Below, in pieces: positions 8,102 through 16,475 of a stretch of 64,000 nucleotides of DNA (position 1 is the stretch's first letter; every line of letters starts with the position of its first letter). The notes beneath the pieces are model-generated. The model was not told the origin of the DNA. It did no database searches and saw only the letters and a program-made list of their open reading frames with translations. Source of the stretch: Kosmotoga olearia TBF 19.5.1 (GTDB taxonomy: Bacteria; Thermotogota; Thermotogae; Petrotogales; Kosmotogaceae); assembly GCF_000023325.1 (NCBI RefSeq), contig NC_012785.1, positions 744,001 through 808,000 on the forward strand, written 5' to 3'. Made by a program: the position numbers and the translations under genes.

Positions 8102-9289
8102 ATGTGCCAAAATGTCGAAAGCAAGCTGAAAAGAAACATTCCTCTGTTTTACATATACCACTTCCTCACACAAATCAGAGTTGACAATGTACTCTGGCTT
8201 CTTTATATGCAGAGTAAAGGGCTTTCGCTCTGGGAAATTGGGATCTGTGAAAGCGTTCTACACATAAGTTCTCTTATTTTTGAGATCCCAACCGGAGCAG
8301 TCGGCGACTATTTCGGAAGGAAACGCTCCCTGCAGATCGGAGCTTTTCTACACATAGTAACTTACACTCTCATGCTTTTCGGGAATTCTTTTTATGACTT
8401 CATCATAGCTTTCTTTGTTTTTGGTTTTGCCATGACATTCATTTCAGGTTCCGATACCGCTCTCATATACGATACTTACAAGGTGCTCGGCATCGAGAAA
8501 AACTTCAAGAAAGCCATAGGAACCTTTATGGCGATTTTGATAATCGGAGAATTAACTTCGAATATGACGGGCGGCCTGCTCTCTAGAATTAACTGGAATG
8601 CGGTTTATATCGGTGCGATCGTTTCAAGAAGCTTATACTTTTTATTGGTTAGTTCTTTTTATGAACCACCCAGGGTCTTATCAGAGAAAAACAGAAGCTA
8701 TTTTCGTATCGTGAAGAATGGGGTAGCGCAGATACTCAAGACGAAGTTTCTGCGCTGGCTCACTATTTTCTGGGTTTCCATTTCCTTTTTCTCTTCCACT
8801 GTATATTTTTACTCCCAGACTTATTTCAAGAGCAGGGGCTTGAGTCCTTTTCAGGTAAGTGTATGGTTTACCGTCGGATCGATTATCGGCATCTTCGTTG
8901 CGAAATTTGCTCCAAAGCTTGATGATCTTATCGGAAGGGAAAAGGTCCTTCTCTTATCAATCGTTACCTTTTCGGTTCCTCTGATGTTTTATGGTTATCT
9001 CCCAATCGCACTTTCAATCCTTGTGATGCTCGTAACATCAAATGTCGTAAACATTGTCGATACACTGATGGGATACTATGTGAACAGAAAGATCGATTCG
9101 GAGCACAGGGCAACCGCCAATTCAGTGATCGGCATGGGCTTCAGCCTGAGTATGATCATCTTTTTTCCGCTTTTCGGATTGCTCAGCGAAAGATTGAGCT
9201 ATCCTACCGCCTTCCTGTTTGTAGGTGTAGTAAGCCTTCTACTCCTGGCACTTTCTTTGAAAAAGATCTTAAGATATTCCAGTTACTAA
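8102..9289 (+). CDS. MFS transporter
   Basis: This 395-residue integral membrane protein has about twelve hydrophobic segments. A major-facilitator signature GAVGDYFGRKRSL lies between segments 2 and 3, matching the GxxxDrxGrR pattern, and KFAPKLDDLIGREKVLLL is its counterpart in the second half. Substrate cannot be assigned; small MFS exporters of this kind are often drug or sugar pumps. The ATG at 8102 is the only reasonable start, since the next Met is about 40 residues downstream, inside the fold. It has no Shine-Dalgarno sequence and lies 7 nt from a consensus -10 box, so translation is probably leaderless. It stands alone, divergent from the prepilin gene. Confidence 0.85.
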   Translation: MCQNVESKLKRNIPLFYIYHFLTQIRVDNVLWLLYMQSKGLSLWEIGICESVLHISSLIFEIPTGAVGDYFGRKRSLQIGAFLHIVTYTLMLFGNSFYDFIIAFFVFGFAMTFISGSDTALIYDTYKVLGIEKNFKKAIGTFMAILIIGELTSNMTGGLLSRINWNAVYIGAIVSRSLYFLLVSSFYEPPRVLSEKNRSYFRIVKNGVAQILKTKFLRWLTIFWVSISFFSSTVYFYSQTYFKSRGLSPFQVSVWFTVGSIIGIFVAKFAPKLDDLIGREKVLLLSIVTFSVPLMFYGYLPIALSILVMLVTSNVVNIVDTLMGYYVNRKIDSEHRATANSVIGMGFSLSMIIFFPLFGLLSERLSYPTAFLFVGVVSLLLLALSLKKILRYSSY

Positions 9290-9568
9290 TCTGGTCTTCT
9301 TTCAATGCTTCGTTGAATTTCCTGTGAGGCTTAACAGCATAAAGAGTTATATTCTGTGAATTTGGGAGCGAGAAATATACTGTTTTTGACTTTATCTTTA
9401 CCACTGGAAACACACAAAAACTTACGATATTGAAAAATCTTCCTGATTCTCCTACTTAGGTGTATTTAATGGGAACTGTCCAAGCCCTTGAGGGTAAGTA
9501 AGATATCAGCTAAGATATAATTAAAATATCAGTATATGATCCTGATTTTTTGTTGACTGGAGGTAAAG

Positions 9569-10033
9569 ATGATACGGGGTTCGATTCTTTCCATAAATAT
9601 TTCCAGAAAAAAAGGGATGAAGAAAATCCCTGTTCAAAAAGCTGTTCTCATCGAGAATCACGGTATTGAAGGAGATGCTCACGCCGGAGATTGGCACAGG
9701 CAAGTATCCATGTTAGCACTTTCCAGTATCGAAAAGATGAGGGCTATGGGCCTTCAAATTGATTTTGGAGACTTCGCCGAAAATCTCACTGTGGAAGGCG
9801 TAATCCTTCATGAACTTCCTCTTGGTACAAGAGTAAGAATAGGTGAAGCTGTATTGGAAGTCACACAGATCGGTAAGCAATGCCACAACGGCTGTGAGAT
9901 TTCCCGTCAAACAGGGGTCTGCGTGATGCCTCGTGAGGGAATCTTTCTGAGAGTTATTAAAGGCGGCGAGATTTCTGTGGGAGATAGTGTGATTTTCGAA
10001 ATTTCAGAAAAGAATGCGGCGGTGATAAAATGA
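9569..10033 (+). CDS. MOSC-domain protein
   Basis: This 154-residue stand-alone MOSC (MoCo sulfurase C-terminal) domain protein carries GIEGDAHAGDWHRQVSMLAL and the conserved cysteine region IGKQCHNGCEISRQTGVCVM followed by PREGIF. MOSC domains bind molybdopterin or carry persulfide sulfur for cofactor maturation. ATG at 9569 follows GGAGGT. It is the first gene of a tightly packed molybdenum-cofactor operon (MOSC, moeA, modA, modB, moaA, moaC, moaB) and overlaps moeA by 4 nt, which supports a role in molybdenum or tungsten cofactor handling. Confidence 0.9.
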   Translation: MIRGSILSINISRKKGMKKIPVQKAVLIENHGIEGDAHAGDWHRQVSMLALSSIEKMRAMGLQIDFGDFAENLTVEGVILHELPLGTRVRIGEAVLEVTQIGKQCHNGCEISRQTGVCVMPREGIFLRVIKGGEISVGDSVIFEISEKNAAVIK

Positions 10034-11262
10034 CTGGAAGATATATGAAGTTCGTTCCTCGAGAAGAAATATATGAGAACTATGTCAAGAAACTCTCACC
10101 TATTTCGACTGTAGAAATACTGGATGTTCGGGAAGCCTTAGGAAGAATCTGTGCTCAAGACGTTCTTTCTGGAGAAACTTTACCTGGCTTCAACAAATCC
10201 ACTTTCGACGGTTACGCAGTGAAGGCAGAGGATACTTTTGGAGCCAGTTTTGAGACTCCGGCGGTGTTAAAGGTCAAGGGACAGGTGGAGATGGGAAAAG
10301 CATTCAAAGGTGAAATTACCTCAGGTGAGGCTGTCAAAATCCCGACAGGTGGTTTTGTCCCTAATGGAGCCGATGCCTGTGTGATGATTGAAAGTACAAA
10401 GGAAATTGGAGATACTGTTGAAATATATGCAGAGGTTCGGCCTGGGGAAAACCTTGTCAGATACGACGAAGATATACGGGAAGGAGAAATAGTTGTTGAA
10501 AAAGGAGAAAGGATCAATTTTGGACATGTCTATACCCTATTAAGTCTCGGAATAACAACTATAAAAGTTTTCAGAAAAGTTAAAGTAGCAGTGATTTCTA
10601 CCGGCGATGAAATAGTCGAACCGGAAAGTGCAAAGGAACTAACCCAGATTAGAGATGGAAACACCCATACTCTGGTTTCATGGCTAAATCTTTTTCCTGG
10701 AGTAGAAGCCAGAAGGACCGCGCAGATTGTAGATGACCTCAATTCGCTGATAAGCAGTATTAAAGAAGCTCTCAAGGACAACGATGTGGTGGTTATTTCT
10801 GGAGGAAGCTCCGTCGGTGAAAAGGATTTTACAACAAAAGCTATTTCTTCATTGGGAGAAGTTAGGTATCACGGTACGTGGATAAAACCCGGAAAACCGA
10901 CTGTTTTCGGAGTATGTGATGGTAAACCTGTTCTTGGCTTGCCAGGTAAGCCTTCATCATTTATTGTGAGTAGTTACCTCTTTTTATTCCCGATTTTAAA
11001 ACGTTTGGCAGGCCAAAAAGATTTTCTTCCCGTACCTGCCGGGATGGTGAAGATAGAGGATGAAGTCGAAGCTAAGATGCGACGGGAACGTTTTTTCTTT
11101 GTGAAAGTGTTTAAAAAAGATGGGAAAATGTGTGCCACTATAATTCCAGGACAATCTATGCTGATATCTCCCTTCAGAAAGGCTGATGGAATCATTGCAC
11201 TGCCTCCCGGTGAAGGAATAAAAGCAGGCGAAATCCGGGAATATTACAGATTCGATTGGTGA
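10030..11262 (+). CDS. moeA: Molybdopterin molybdenumtransferase MoeA
   Basis: This 410-residue protein inserts molybdate (or tungstate) into adenylated molybdopterin. The N-terminal MoeA domain shows the hallmark PGFNKSTFDGYAVKAEDT. The central MPT-binding domain has VISTGDEIV and VVISGGSSVGEKDF, then a GLPGKPSSF motif, and a C-terminal beta domain follows. The ATG overlaps the MOSC stop (ATGA), so the two are translationally coupled. Length and motifs are normal for the family. Together with moaA, moaC and moaB downstream it forms most of the cofactor pathway; moaD, moaE and mobA are not in the window. Confidence 0.95.
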   Translation: MTGRYMKFVPREEIYENYVKKLSPISTVEILDVREALGRICAQDVLSGETLPGFNKSTFDGYAVKAEDTFGASFETPAVLKVKGQVEMGKAFKGEITSGEAVKIPTGGFVPNGADACVMIESTKEIGDTVEIYAEVRPGENLVRYDEDIREGEIVVEKGERINFGHVYTLLSLGITTIKVFRKVKVAVISTGDEIVEPESAKELTQIRDGNTHTLVSWLNLFPGVEARRTAQIVDDLNSLISSIKEALKDNDVVVISGGSSVGEKDFTTKAISSLGEVRYHGTWIKPGKPTVFGVCDGKPVLGLPGKPSSFIVSSYLFLFPILKRLAGQKDFLPVPAGMVKIEDEVEAKMRRERFFFVKVFKKDGKMCATIIPGQSMLISPFRKADGIIALPPGEGIKAGEIREYYRFDW

Positions 11263-11269
11263 GAACGCT

Positions 11270-12067
11270 ATGAAAAAAACTATCATATTCTTTCTTACAA
11301 TCGTTTTGATGCTTATCGTAACGGGTTGCAAAAGCAAACGTGTGGAAATCAATACATTTGAAGATCTTGCCAAGGAAGGTGTGAGGATATCTATTGGAAA
11401 CCCCGAACACGTTCCTGCAGGTATGTACACCTTAAAACTTCTTGAAAATCTTTCGAAGGAATCGCCTTCCCTGGCGGAGAAGATTATGAATAACGTGGTT
11501 TCAAAAGAGGTACACGTTATAGCTGTTCTTGAAAAAGTCCTTTCAGGGGAAGTGGATGCGGGTTTTGTATATAGAACAGATTTTCTTTCAAAAAAAGAAA
11601 AACTCGAGGTCATTGAAATACCAGAGAATGTTCGAGTAAGAGCAATATACGCTATTGCATTACTTTCCGATGGAAACAAAAAGAAAGGTGAAAAGTTCCT
11701 GGAATTCCTGAACTCGAAAGAAGGTAGAGCTATTTTGTCAAAATATGGATTCCACAATCCGAAAAGTGGTGAAGGAGATTTCGTTTCTACTCCACTTTTT
11801 GGTGAAATCATTGTATATGCGGCTGCTTCTCTCACAAAAGCTTTTAAAGAAATTGGGGCCCGTTTTGAGGAGCTTACAGGGTGCAAAGTAGTTCTGAATT
11901 TCGGAAGTTCCGGGGCTCTGGAACAGAAAATTGAAAGCGGGGCAAGAGCTGACGTTTTCGCTTCAGCGAACATAAAGATGGTGGAAATACTTAAAGAGAA
12001 AGAATTTATTGAAGGCTATACTATTTTTGCGGAGAACGAACTTGTGGTTGTAAAAATCAAAAAATGA
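11270..12067 (+). CDS. modA: Molybdate-binding lipoprotein ModA, apparently circularly permuted
   Basis: This 265-residue protein starts with a lipoprotein signal ending in LIVTGC (lipid Cys20). The order of ModA blocks is swapped. Residues 28-151 carry what is normally the second half: FEDLAKEGVRISIGNPEHVPAG, GEVDAGFVYRTD, and the terminal EGRAILSKYGF. Residues 169-251 carry what is normally the mature N-terminus: EIIVYAAASLTKAFKEIG, VVLNFGSSGALEQKIESGARADVFASAN and FAENELVVV. The break falls where the ordinary chain crosses from lobe 1 into lobe 2, and the old C- and N-termini are joined by a 17-residue linker (about 152-168). All blocks expected in a ModA are present once, so the fold could close normally. 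modB follows 22 nt later. No ATPase gene (modC) is adjacent. Confidence 0.85.
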   Translation: MKKTIIFFLTIVLMLIVTGCKSKRVEINTFEDLAKEGVRISIGNPEHVPAGMYTLKLLENLSKESPSLAEKIMNNVVSKEVHVIAVLEKVLSGEVDAGFVYRTDFLSKKEKLEVIEIPENVRVRAIYAIALLSDGNKKKGEKFLEFLNSKEGRAILSKYGFHNPKSGEGDFVSTPLFGEIIVYAAASLTKAFKEIGARFEELTGCKVVLNFGSSGALEQKIESGARADVFASANIKMVEILKEKEFIEGYTIFAENELVVVKIKK

Positions 12068-12089
12068 AAAAGTTGAAAGTGGTGCTTAA

Positions 12090-12854
12090 ATGAATTTTTT
12101 CAAGGTTTCTATATTAATAGGGATGATTCTTGCAGTTTTAATACTGATTTTGCCTCTTATAGCTCTTTTGGTGAATATAGCGACTTCGGAAGTTCATCTT
12201 GAAGTACTGATGACTTCGTGGAAACCGCTAGGAATAAGCCTTTTAACAGCCACGGTTACGACGTTGATTGTTTTTGCGTTAGGAGTTCCCGTAGCTTATT
12301 TTTTTGTATTCAAAGATTTTCCTTTTAGAGATGTTCTGGATACTCTGGTGAATTTACCGCTTGTTTTACCTCCAAGTGTTACTGGATATCTGCTTTTACT
12401 AACTTTCGGAAGATATGGACTTGTTGGAAAACCCCTTTCAATTTTTGGGATCGAAATAATGTTCAGCCTTCCCGCTGTTATTATTGCCCAGACATTTGTT
12501 TCTCTACCTTTCATGGTAAGGAGCTTCAAAACAGCCCTTGAGGAGATCCCAGGCGATCTTCTGGAAGTATCGAAAATTACAGGCGCAAGTGAGTACGATA
12601 TATTTATAAAGATCATATTACCTTTGTCTAGAGAAGGGTTAGTTTCTGGTGTCCTTTTGAGTTTTGCAAGAGCTATAGGAGAATTCGGTGCAACTATGAT
12701 GGTCGCCGGGCTTTTCGAAACCCTTCCTATATCAATTTACAACAATGCTATGGCAGGCGACAGGGAAGCAGCAAATCTGCAGTCTCTGGTTCTTGTCGGA
12801 TTCTCTCTCATGACCCTGATGCTTATTAAAAAACTTATGGAAAGAAGAGATTAG
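12090..12854 (+). CDS. modB: Molybdate ABC transporter permease ModB
   Basis: This 254-residue inner-membrane permease has about six membrane segments. ModB/CysTW-type motifs are PLVLPPSVTGYLLLLTFGRYG and the ATPase-docking loop LLEVSKITGASEYDIFIKIILPLSREGLVSG, followed by ARAIGEFGATMMVAG, which is highly typical of ModB. It lies between the permuted modA and moaA in one operon. The partner ATPase ModC is absent from the operon, so it must use an ATPase encoded elsewhere if it works. Tungstate rather than molybdate may be the physiological substrate in a thermophile, but the sequence does not decide this. Confidence 0.93.
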   Translation: MNFFKVSILIGMILAVLILILPLIALLVNIATSEVHLEVLMTSWKPLGISLLTATVTTLIVFALGVPVAYFFVFKDFPFRDVLDTLVNLPLVLPPSVTGYLLLLTFGRYGLVGKPLSIFGIEIMFSLPAVIIAQTFVSLPFMVRSFKTALEEIPGDLLEVSKITGASEYDIFIKIILPLSREGLVSGVLLSFARAIGEFGATMMVAGLFETLPISIYNNAMAGDREAANLQSLVLVGFSLMTLMLIKKLMERRD

Positions 12855-12865
12855 ATGGTGAAAAT

Positions 12866-13816
12866 ATGAAGGAAGAGCTGAAGGATAAAATTGGAAGGAA
12901 TATTGATTATCTCCGATTTTCAATCACGGACCGGTGCAATTTCAGGTGCTTCTACTGCATGCCTGAAAACACCTCTTTTTTACCAGAATCAGAGCTATTA
13001 ACCCTTGATGATATCCGCTTTGCTGTACAGATATTCAAAGAAATTGGTTTTAAGAGATTGAGGCTTACCGGTGGAGAGCCAACACTACGAAGTGATCTCC
13101 TTGAAATTGTTTCGATCGTTTCAGAAACTTTTGGGAGCTGTGCTATGACTACAAACGGTTCAAGGTTGAAGGAACTTGCTCTTGAACTCTATTCCGCGGG
13201 TTTGAGGGAGGTGAATGTAAGCCTCGACTCAATCGATAGTGAAACTTTCTTCCGGATAACCCGTGGCGGGAATCTCAAAGAAGTTCTGAAGGGAATCGAT
13301 GAAGCCATTTCTGTTGGCATAAAGGTCAAACTCAATACTGTGATAACACAGATGAACTTCCATGAGATTCCGGAACTGGTACAGTACGCTGAAAAGCTTG
13401 GAGTACCTATAAGGTTCATTGAAGAGATGCCAATAGGGAAAAACAACAACCGTCATTTCATTCCATATAAAAAAGTTTTGGAATTACTACACGAAAACGA
13501 TTTTATCCAAATAGAAACTCGAATAGGTTATGGCCCTGCCAGGTATTATAAAACCTCACGAGGAACAATTGTAGGCTTTATCACTGCTATTACCCATAAC
13601 TTTTGTAACGGATGCAACAAGCTCCGGCTTTCCGCCGATGGAAAACTGTTTCCATGTTTGGCCTATGATTATCATGTTTCTTTGAAAGGCGCAATAAAAA
13701 GCCGAAGATCCGATGAAGTTAAGAAAAATATTTATAATGCTATTAGCTTAAAACCTTTAAGACACGAACTGCTCAACAGAACTCAGAGCAATGGCATGAA
13801 CCGGATGGGAGGATAA
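12866..13816 (+). CDS. moaA: GTP 3',8-cyclase MoaA
   Basis: This 316-residue radical SAM enzyme performs the first step of molybdopterin synthesis from GTP. The N-terminal cluster motif is CNFRCFYC (CxxxCxxC), followed by LTGGEPTLR. The second 4Fe-4S site is in FCNGCNKLRLSADGKLFPC. The chain ends with the Gly-Gly tail (MNRMGG) needed for MoaA activity. Start ATG at 12866 follows GGTGAAAAT. It lies 11 nt after modB and 2 nt before moaC in the cofactor operon, and MoaC completes the reaction to cyclic pyranopterin monophosphate. Confidence 0.95.
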   Translation: MKEELKDKIGRNIDYLRFSITDRCNFRCFYCMPENTSFLPESELLTLDDIRFAVQIFKEIGFKRLRLTGGEPTLRSDLLEIVSIVSETFGSCAMTTNGSRLKELALELYSAGLREVNVSLDSIDSETFFRITRGGNLKEVLKGIDEAISVGIKVKLNTVITQMNFHEIPELVQYAEKLGVPIRFIEEMPIGKNNNRHFIPYKKVLELLHENDFIQIETRIGYGPARYYKTSRGTIVGFITAITHNFCNGCNKLRLSADGKLFPCLAYDYHVSLKGAIKSRRSDEVKKNIYNAISLKPLRHELLNRTQSNGMNRMGG

Positions 13817-13818
13817 CT

Positions 13819-14304
13819 ATGAAACTAAGTCACATGGACGACAAGGGCAATGCAAAGATGGTGGATGTCTCTGCCAAAGAAAATACAAAAAGAACAGCCA
13901 AAGCTTATGGAAGAATAGAAATGAGGCCAGAAACCCTCGAGCTGATCGTAAAAAATGGGCTTCCCAAAGGAGACGTATTCTCAACCGCCAGAATAGCCGG
14001 GATAATGGCTGCGAAAAAGACCTGGGAGCTGATTCCCATGTGCCACAATATTTCTCTGACTCATGTGTCTGTCGAGTTCAAAATTGACAGAGACCGTTCT
14101 GCTGTTGAAATCTTCACAACGGCGAGTTCCGTTGGAAAGACCGGAGTCGAAATGGAGGCGTTAACAGCAGCTTCTGTCGCTGCATTGACTATTTATGACA
14201 TGGCCAAAGCGGTTGACAAAGAAATGGTCATAGCAGATATCTACTTATTGATGAAAAGCGGCGGCAAAAGCGGGGATTGGAAGAGAGGGAGCGATGAAAA
14301 GTGA
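13819..14304 (+). CDS. moaC: Cyclic pyranopterin monophosphate synthase MoaC
   Basis: This 161-residue protein has the MoaC signature throughout: MVDVSAKENTKRTAKAYGRI, PKGDVFSTARIAGIMAAKKTWELIPMCHNI and GVEMEALTAASVAALTIYDMAKAVDKEM. It converts the MoaA product to cyclic pyranopterin monophosphate and functions as a hexamer. It starts 2 nt after the moaA stop (GGAGGATAACT ATG) and its stop overlaps the GTG of moaB. Length is normal. The C-terminal KSGGKSGDWKRG matches the active-site lysine segment of the family. Confidence 0.95.
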   Translation: MKLSHMDDKGNAKMVDVSAKENTKRTAKAYGRIEMRPETLELIVKNGLPKGDVFSTARIAGIMAAKKTWELIPMCHNISLTHVSVEFKIDRDRSAVEIFTTASSVGKTGVEMEALTAASVAALTIYDMAKAVDKEMVIADIYLLMKSGGKSGDWKRGSDEK

Positions 14305-14789
14305 AAATCAGATACTTTATCCTTGTTTTGAGTGATAAAGCATATAAAGGTTTGAGGAAAGACGAATGTATCGAAGCTGTGAAGAGTGTTATTAATAATG
14401 CGAGCTTCGAATTGATCGGAACAGAAATCCTTCCTGATGAATTGGAGCTAATAAAAAGGAAATTGGAAGAACTTGCTGATTCAGGAAAAGCCGATCTTAT
14501 AATCACCAGCGGCGGCACAGGTGTGTCACCAAGAGATGTAACTCCAGATGCTACTTTGAAAGTGATTGAGAAGAGGATTCAGGGGATGGAGTACGCTATG
14601 GTTATGGAAGCACTTAAACGTACACCCAGGGGTTCAATCTCCCGGGCAGTGGTTGGAATTCGTAACGAAACTTTGATCGTCAATCTCCCGGGCAGCCCAA
14701 AAGCTGTTAAAGAAAATCTCAACGCTATAATAAATGCTATTCCCCATGCTATCGAAAAACTTAAAGGATCAGAAAAAGACTGTCATTGA
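14301..14789 (+). CDS. moaB: Molybdopterin adenylyltransferase, MoaB/Mog family
   Basis: This 162-residue MogA/MoaB-type protein adenylylates molybdopterin before MoeA inserts the metal. Motifs are DLIITSGGTGVSPRDVTPDATLKVIEKRIQGM and the terminal VNLPGSPKAVKENLNAI. The GTG at 14301 overlaps the moaC stop (GTGA). It is the last gene of the operon and is followed by a terminator hairpin. Whether it is Mog-like (active adenylyltransferase) or the inactive E. coli MoaB type cannot be settled by eye; in thermophiles this family member is usually active. Confidence 0.9.
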   Translation: MKIRYFILVLSDKAYKGLRKDECIEAVKSVINNASFELIGTEILPDELELIKRKLEELADSGKADLIITSGGTGVSPRDVTPDATLKVIEKRIQGMEYAMVMEALKRTPRGSISRAVVGIRNETLIVNLPGSPKAVKENLNAIINAIPHAIEKLKGSEKDCH

Positions 14790-14801
14790 CTTCTTTTTCT
14801 G
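14770..14801. terminator. Bidirectional terminator after the moco operon
   Basis: CAGAAAAAGA (14770-14779) pairs with TCTTTTTCTG (14792-14801) between the convergent moaB and phoR-like genes. T-rich tracts lie on both sides. Confidence 0.65.
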
Positions 14802-14805
14802 TATT

Positions 14806-15798
14806 TTACTTTTTTCCTGTTGAGGGAAGCCTTAAGGTGAAAACTGTTTCAAGCATAGGAAGTGACTTTACCTGAATTTTTGCGTCGATGAGGTCTGAAG
14901 CGTGCTTGACTATTGATAAACCTATTCCGAGACCGTTTATCGAAAGTTTCTTTGCATTTGTTCCCCGGTAAAACCTTTCGAAGATCCGGTGAATTTCATC
15001 CCTTTCGATTCCGATTCCTTCGTCCTTGACCGATATCTGGATTTCATCATCTTTCTCTACTGCATTAATTTCTATGTTCCCACCATCGAGGGAGTATTTC
15101 ACGGCGTTTGAAACCAGATTGGCAAGAATTCTGTAAAGCAATAAAGAATCGGATTCTACGTAATGTTCCGGGGACACAAGTGTTTTTATCTTCAGTTTTT
15201 TTCTTTTGATCTTCGTCTCAAAATCCTCTATAATCTCTTCTATCAAGGATTTTAGATGGATAATTTCTCTTTTCACCACATAGTTACCCAGTTCAATATT
15301 GGCAAGTTCTCCAAGTTCTTCAATTAGTTTGGACAATCTTTCCGAGCTTTTGAGGATACCAGAGGCTGCTTCACTCAGTTCGGGCGGGATCTCATCTTTT
15401 CTGTCGAAAATAAGCTGCGCATAACCACTCACCACAGCCAGAGGTGTAGAAATCTCGTGAACGAAGAAGTTCACAAAATCTGTTTTAGCAGTTTCAAGAA
15501 TCTTCTTTTCGGTAATATCTTTTAAAATCAGGAAATTCTTCCTGATCTTTATAATCATGTATTTCGTGGAGCTTTCTGCTGAAAGTTCAACCTGAAACTC
15601 GCCATTCTCTTTATTCAACAGGCACTCCGCAATCTCGAAAACTCCGGGAACTTTAAGAACCTCGTCGATAGATTTCCCTAAAACATCACCAAACAATCCC
15701 TCTGCAACACGGTTACAATCAATAATCCGCAGAGTTTCATCAACCTCTAATATGCCATCAGAAAGGCTGTCGAATATCGTTTTAAAATCACGGTTCAA
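14806..15798 (-). CDS. phoR: Sensor histidine kinase, PhoR-like and apparently soluble
   Basis: This 330-residue kinase has an N-terminal PAS domain (about 1-95), a HisKA domain with phospho-acceptor in VHEISTPLAVVSGY, and an HATPase domain with N box LVSNAVKYS, G1 VKDEGIGI and G2 NGLGIGLSIVKH. No membrane segment is visible, unlike most PhoR proteins, so it probably senses through PAS or through the Pst/PhoU complex. A TTG start at 15798 overlaps the response regulator stop by 4 nt. It is the last gene of pstSCAB-phoU-phoB-phoR, which argues for control of phosphate starvation. Confidence 0.9.
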   Translation of the reverse strand: MNRDFKTIFDSLSDGILEVDETLRIIDCNRVAEGLFGDVLGKSIDEVLKVPGVFEIAECLLNKENGEFQVELSAESSTKYMIIKIRKNFLILKDITEKKILETAKTDFVNFFVHEISTPLAVVSGYAQLIFDRKDEIPPELSEAASGILKSSERLSKLIEELGELANIELGNYVVKREIIHLKSLIEEIIEDFETKIKRKKLKIKTLVSPEHYVESDSLLLYRILANLVSNAVKYSLDGGNIEINAVEKDDEIQISVKDEGIGIERDEIHRIFERFYRGTNAKKLSINGLGIGLSIVKHASDLIDAKIQVKSLPMLETVFTLRLPSTGKK

Positions 15799-16475
15799 CT
15801 CTTCTCATCCTCCGGGATAACGAGTTTGTACCCAACTCCTCGCACAGTTTTTATGAATTCGCTCCCGATTTTCTCTCTGAGTTTGCTTATATGAACATCA
15901 ACGGTTCTAAAGTCTCCAAAGAAGTCCATCCCCCAGACCCTATCGAGGATTTCCTGGCGGTTAAAGACTTTTCCGGGGTTCTCTATCATGAGTTTCAAAA
16001 GCTCAAATTCCTTTCTGGGAAGTTCCTCTTTTTTCCCATCCTTTATCATGCTGTATGAATTCATATCTATTTCAATGTCACCCAATTTCACAACGTTTCT
16101 GTCCTTTGGACCCATTTCGTAACGCCTGCTCACCGCTTTAATTCTGGCGATAAGGGTTCTTGGATTAAAGGGCTTGGTAATATAGTCATCAGCACCAAGT
16201 TCAAGGCCAAGGATCATATCAAGATCGGATTTTCTGGCCGTAAGAAATATCACCGGTATCTCTTCGTATTTTCTTTTAAGTTTTTTTATGACATCCAATC
16301 CACTGGCATCGGGAAGCATTATGTCCAGCACGATTAAATCCGGTGGGTCATTTTCCAATGCTTCCCACATGTTCCGGGCAGAATTTGCGGTTCTAACATT
16401 AAAACATTCCTGTTCGCAAGCAGTTTTCACTATGTTCAGGATATCCGGATCGTCATCTACCACTAATATTTTCAC
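15795..16475 (-). CDS. phoB: Phosphate response regulator, PhoB/OmpR family
   Basis: This 226-residue protein has a receiver domain (VVDDDPD at the N-terminus, phospho-Asp in LIVLDIMLPDASGLD, switch residues FLTARKSD and the KPFNPRTL lysine). A C-terminal winged-helix domain follows with ELPRKEFELLKLMIENPGKVFNRQEIL and GDFRTVDVHISKLREKIG, the OmpR/PhoB pattern. It overlaps phoU upstream and the kinase downstream by 4 nt each, so the three are translationally coupled. It probably activates the pst operon that contains it when phosphate is low. Confidence 0.93.
   Translation of the reverse strand: MKILVVDDDPDILNIVKTACEQECFNVRTANSARNMWEALENDPPDLIVLDIMLPDASGLDVIKKLKRKYEEIPVIFLTARKSDLDMILGLELGADDYITKPFNPRTLIARIKAVSRRYEMGPKDRNVVKLGDIEIDMNSYSMIKDGKKEELPRKEFELLKLMIENPGKVFNRQEILDRVWGMDFFGDFRTVDVHISKLREKIGSEFIKTVRGVGYKLVIPEDEKS

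Noticed and set aside
9204-9413. Minus-strand 69-codon frame in the gap before the MOSC gene
   Set aside because: Part of it (SKTVYFSLPNSQNITLYAV) looks protein-like, but it overlaps the end of the MFS gene, has no ribosome binding site and matches no family. I see no firm feature in 9290-9568.
9480-9568. Moco riboswitch before the molybdenum operon
   Set aside because: The leader is short and AT-rich, with no conserved GC-rich stems. It contains only a promoter-like area and the ribosome binding site GGAGGT.
10996-11973. Long antisense frame of 325 codons opposite moeA and modA
   Set aside because: It is a shadow. The plus-strand genes have full family motifs and ribosome binding sites, while the antisense frame has low-complexity Ser/Phe-rich sequence.
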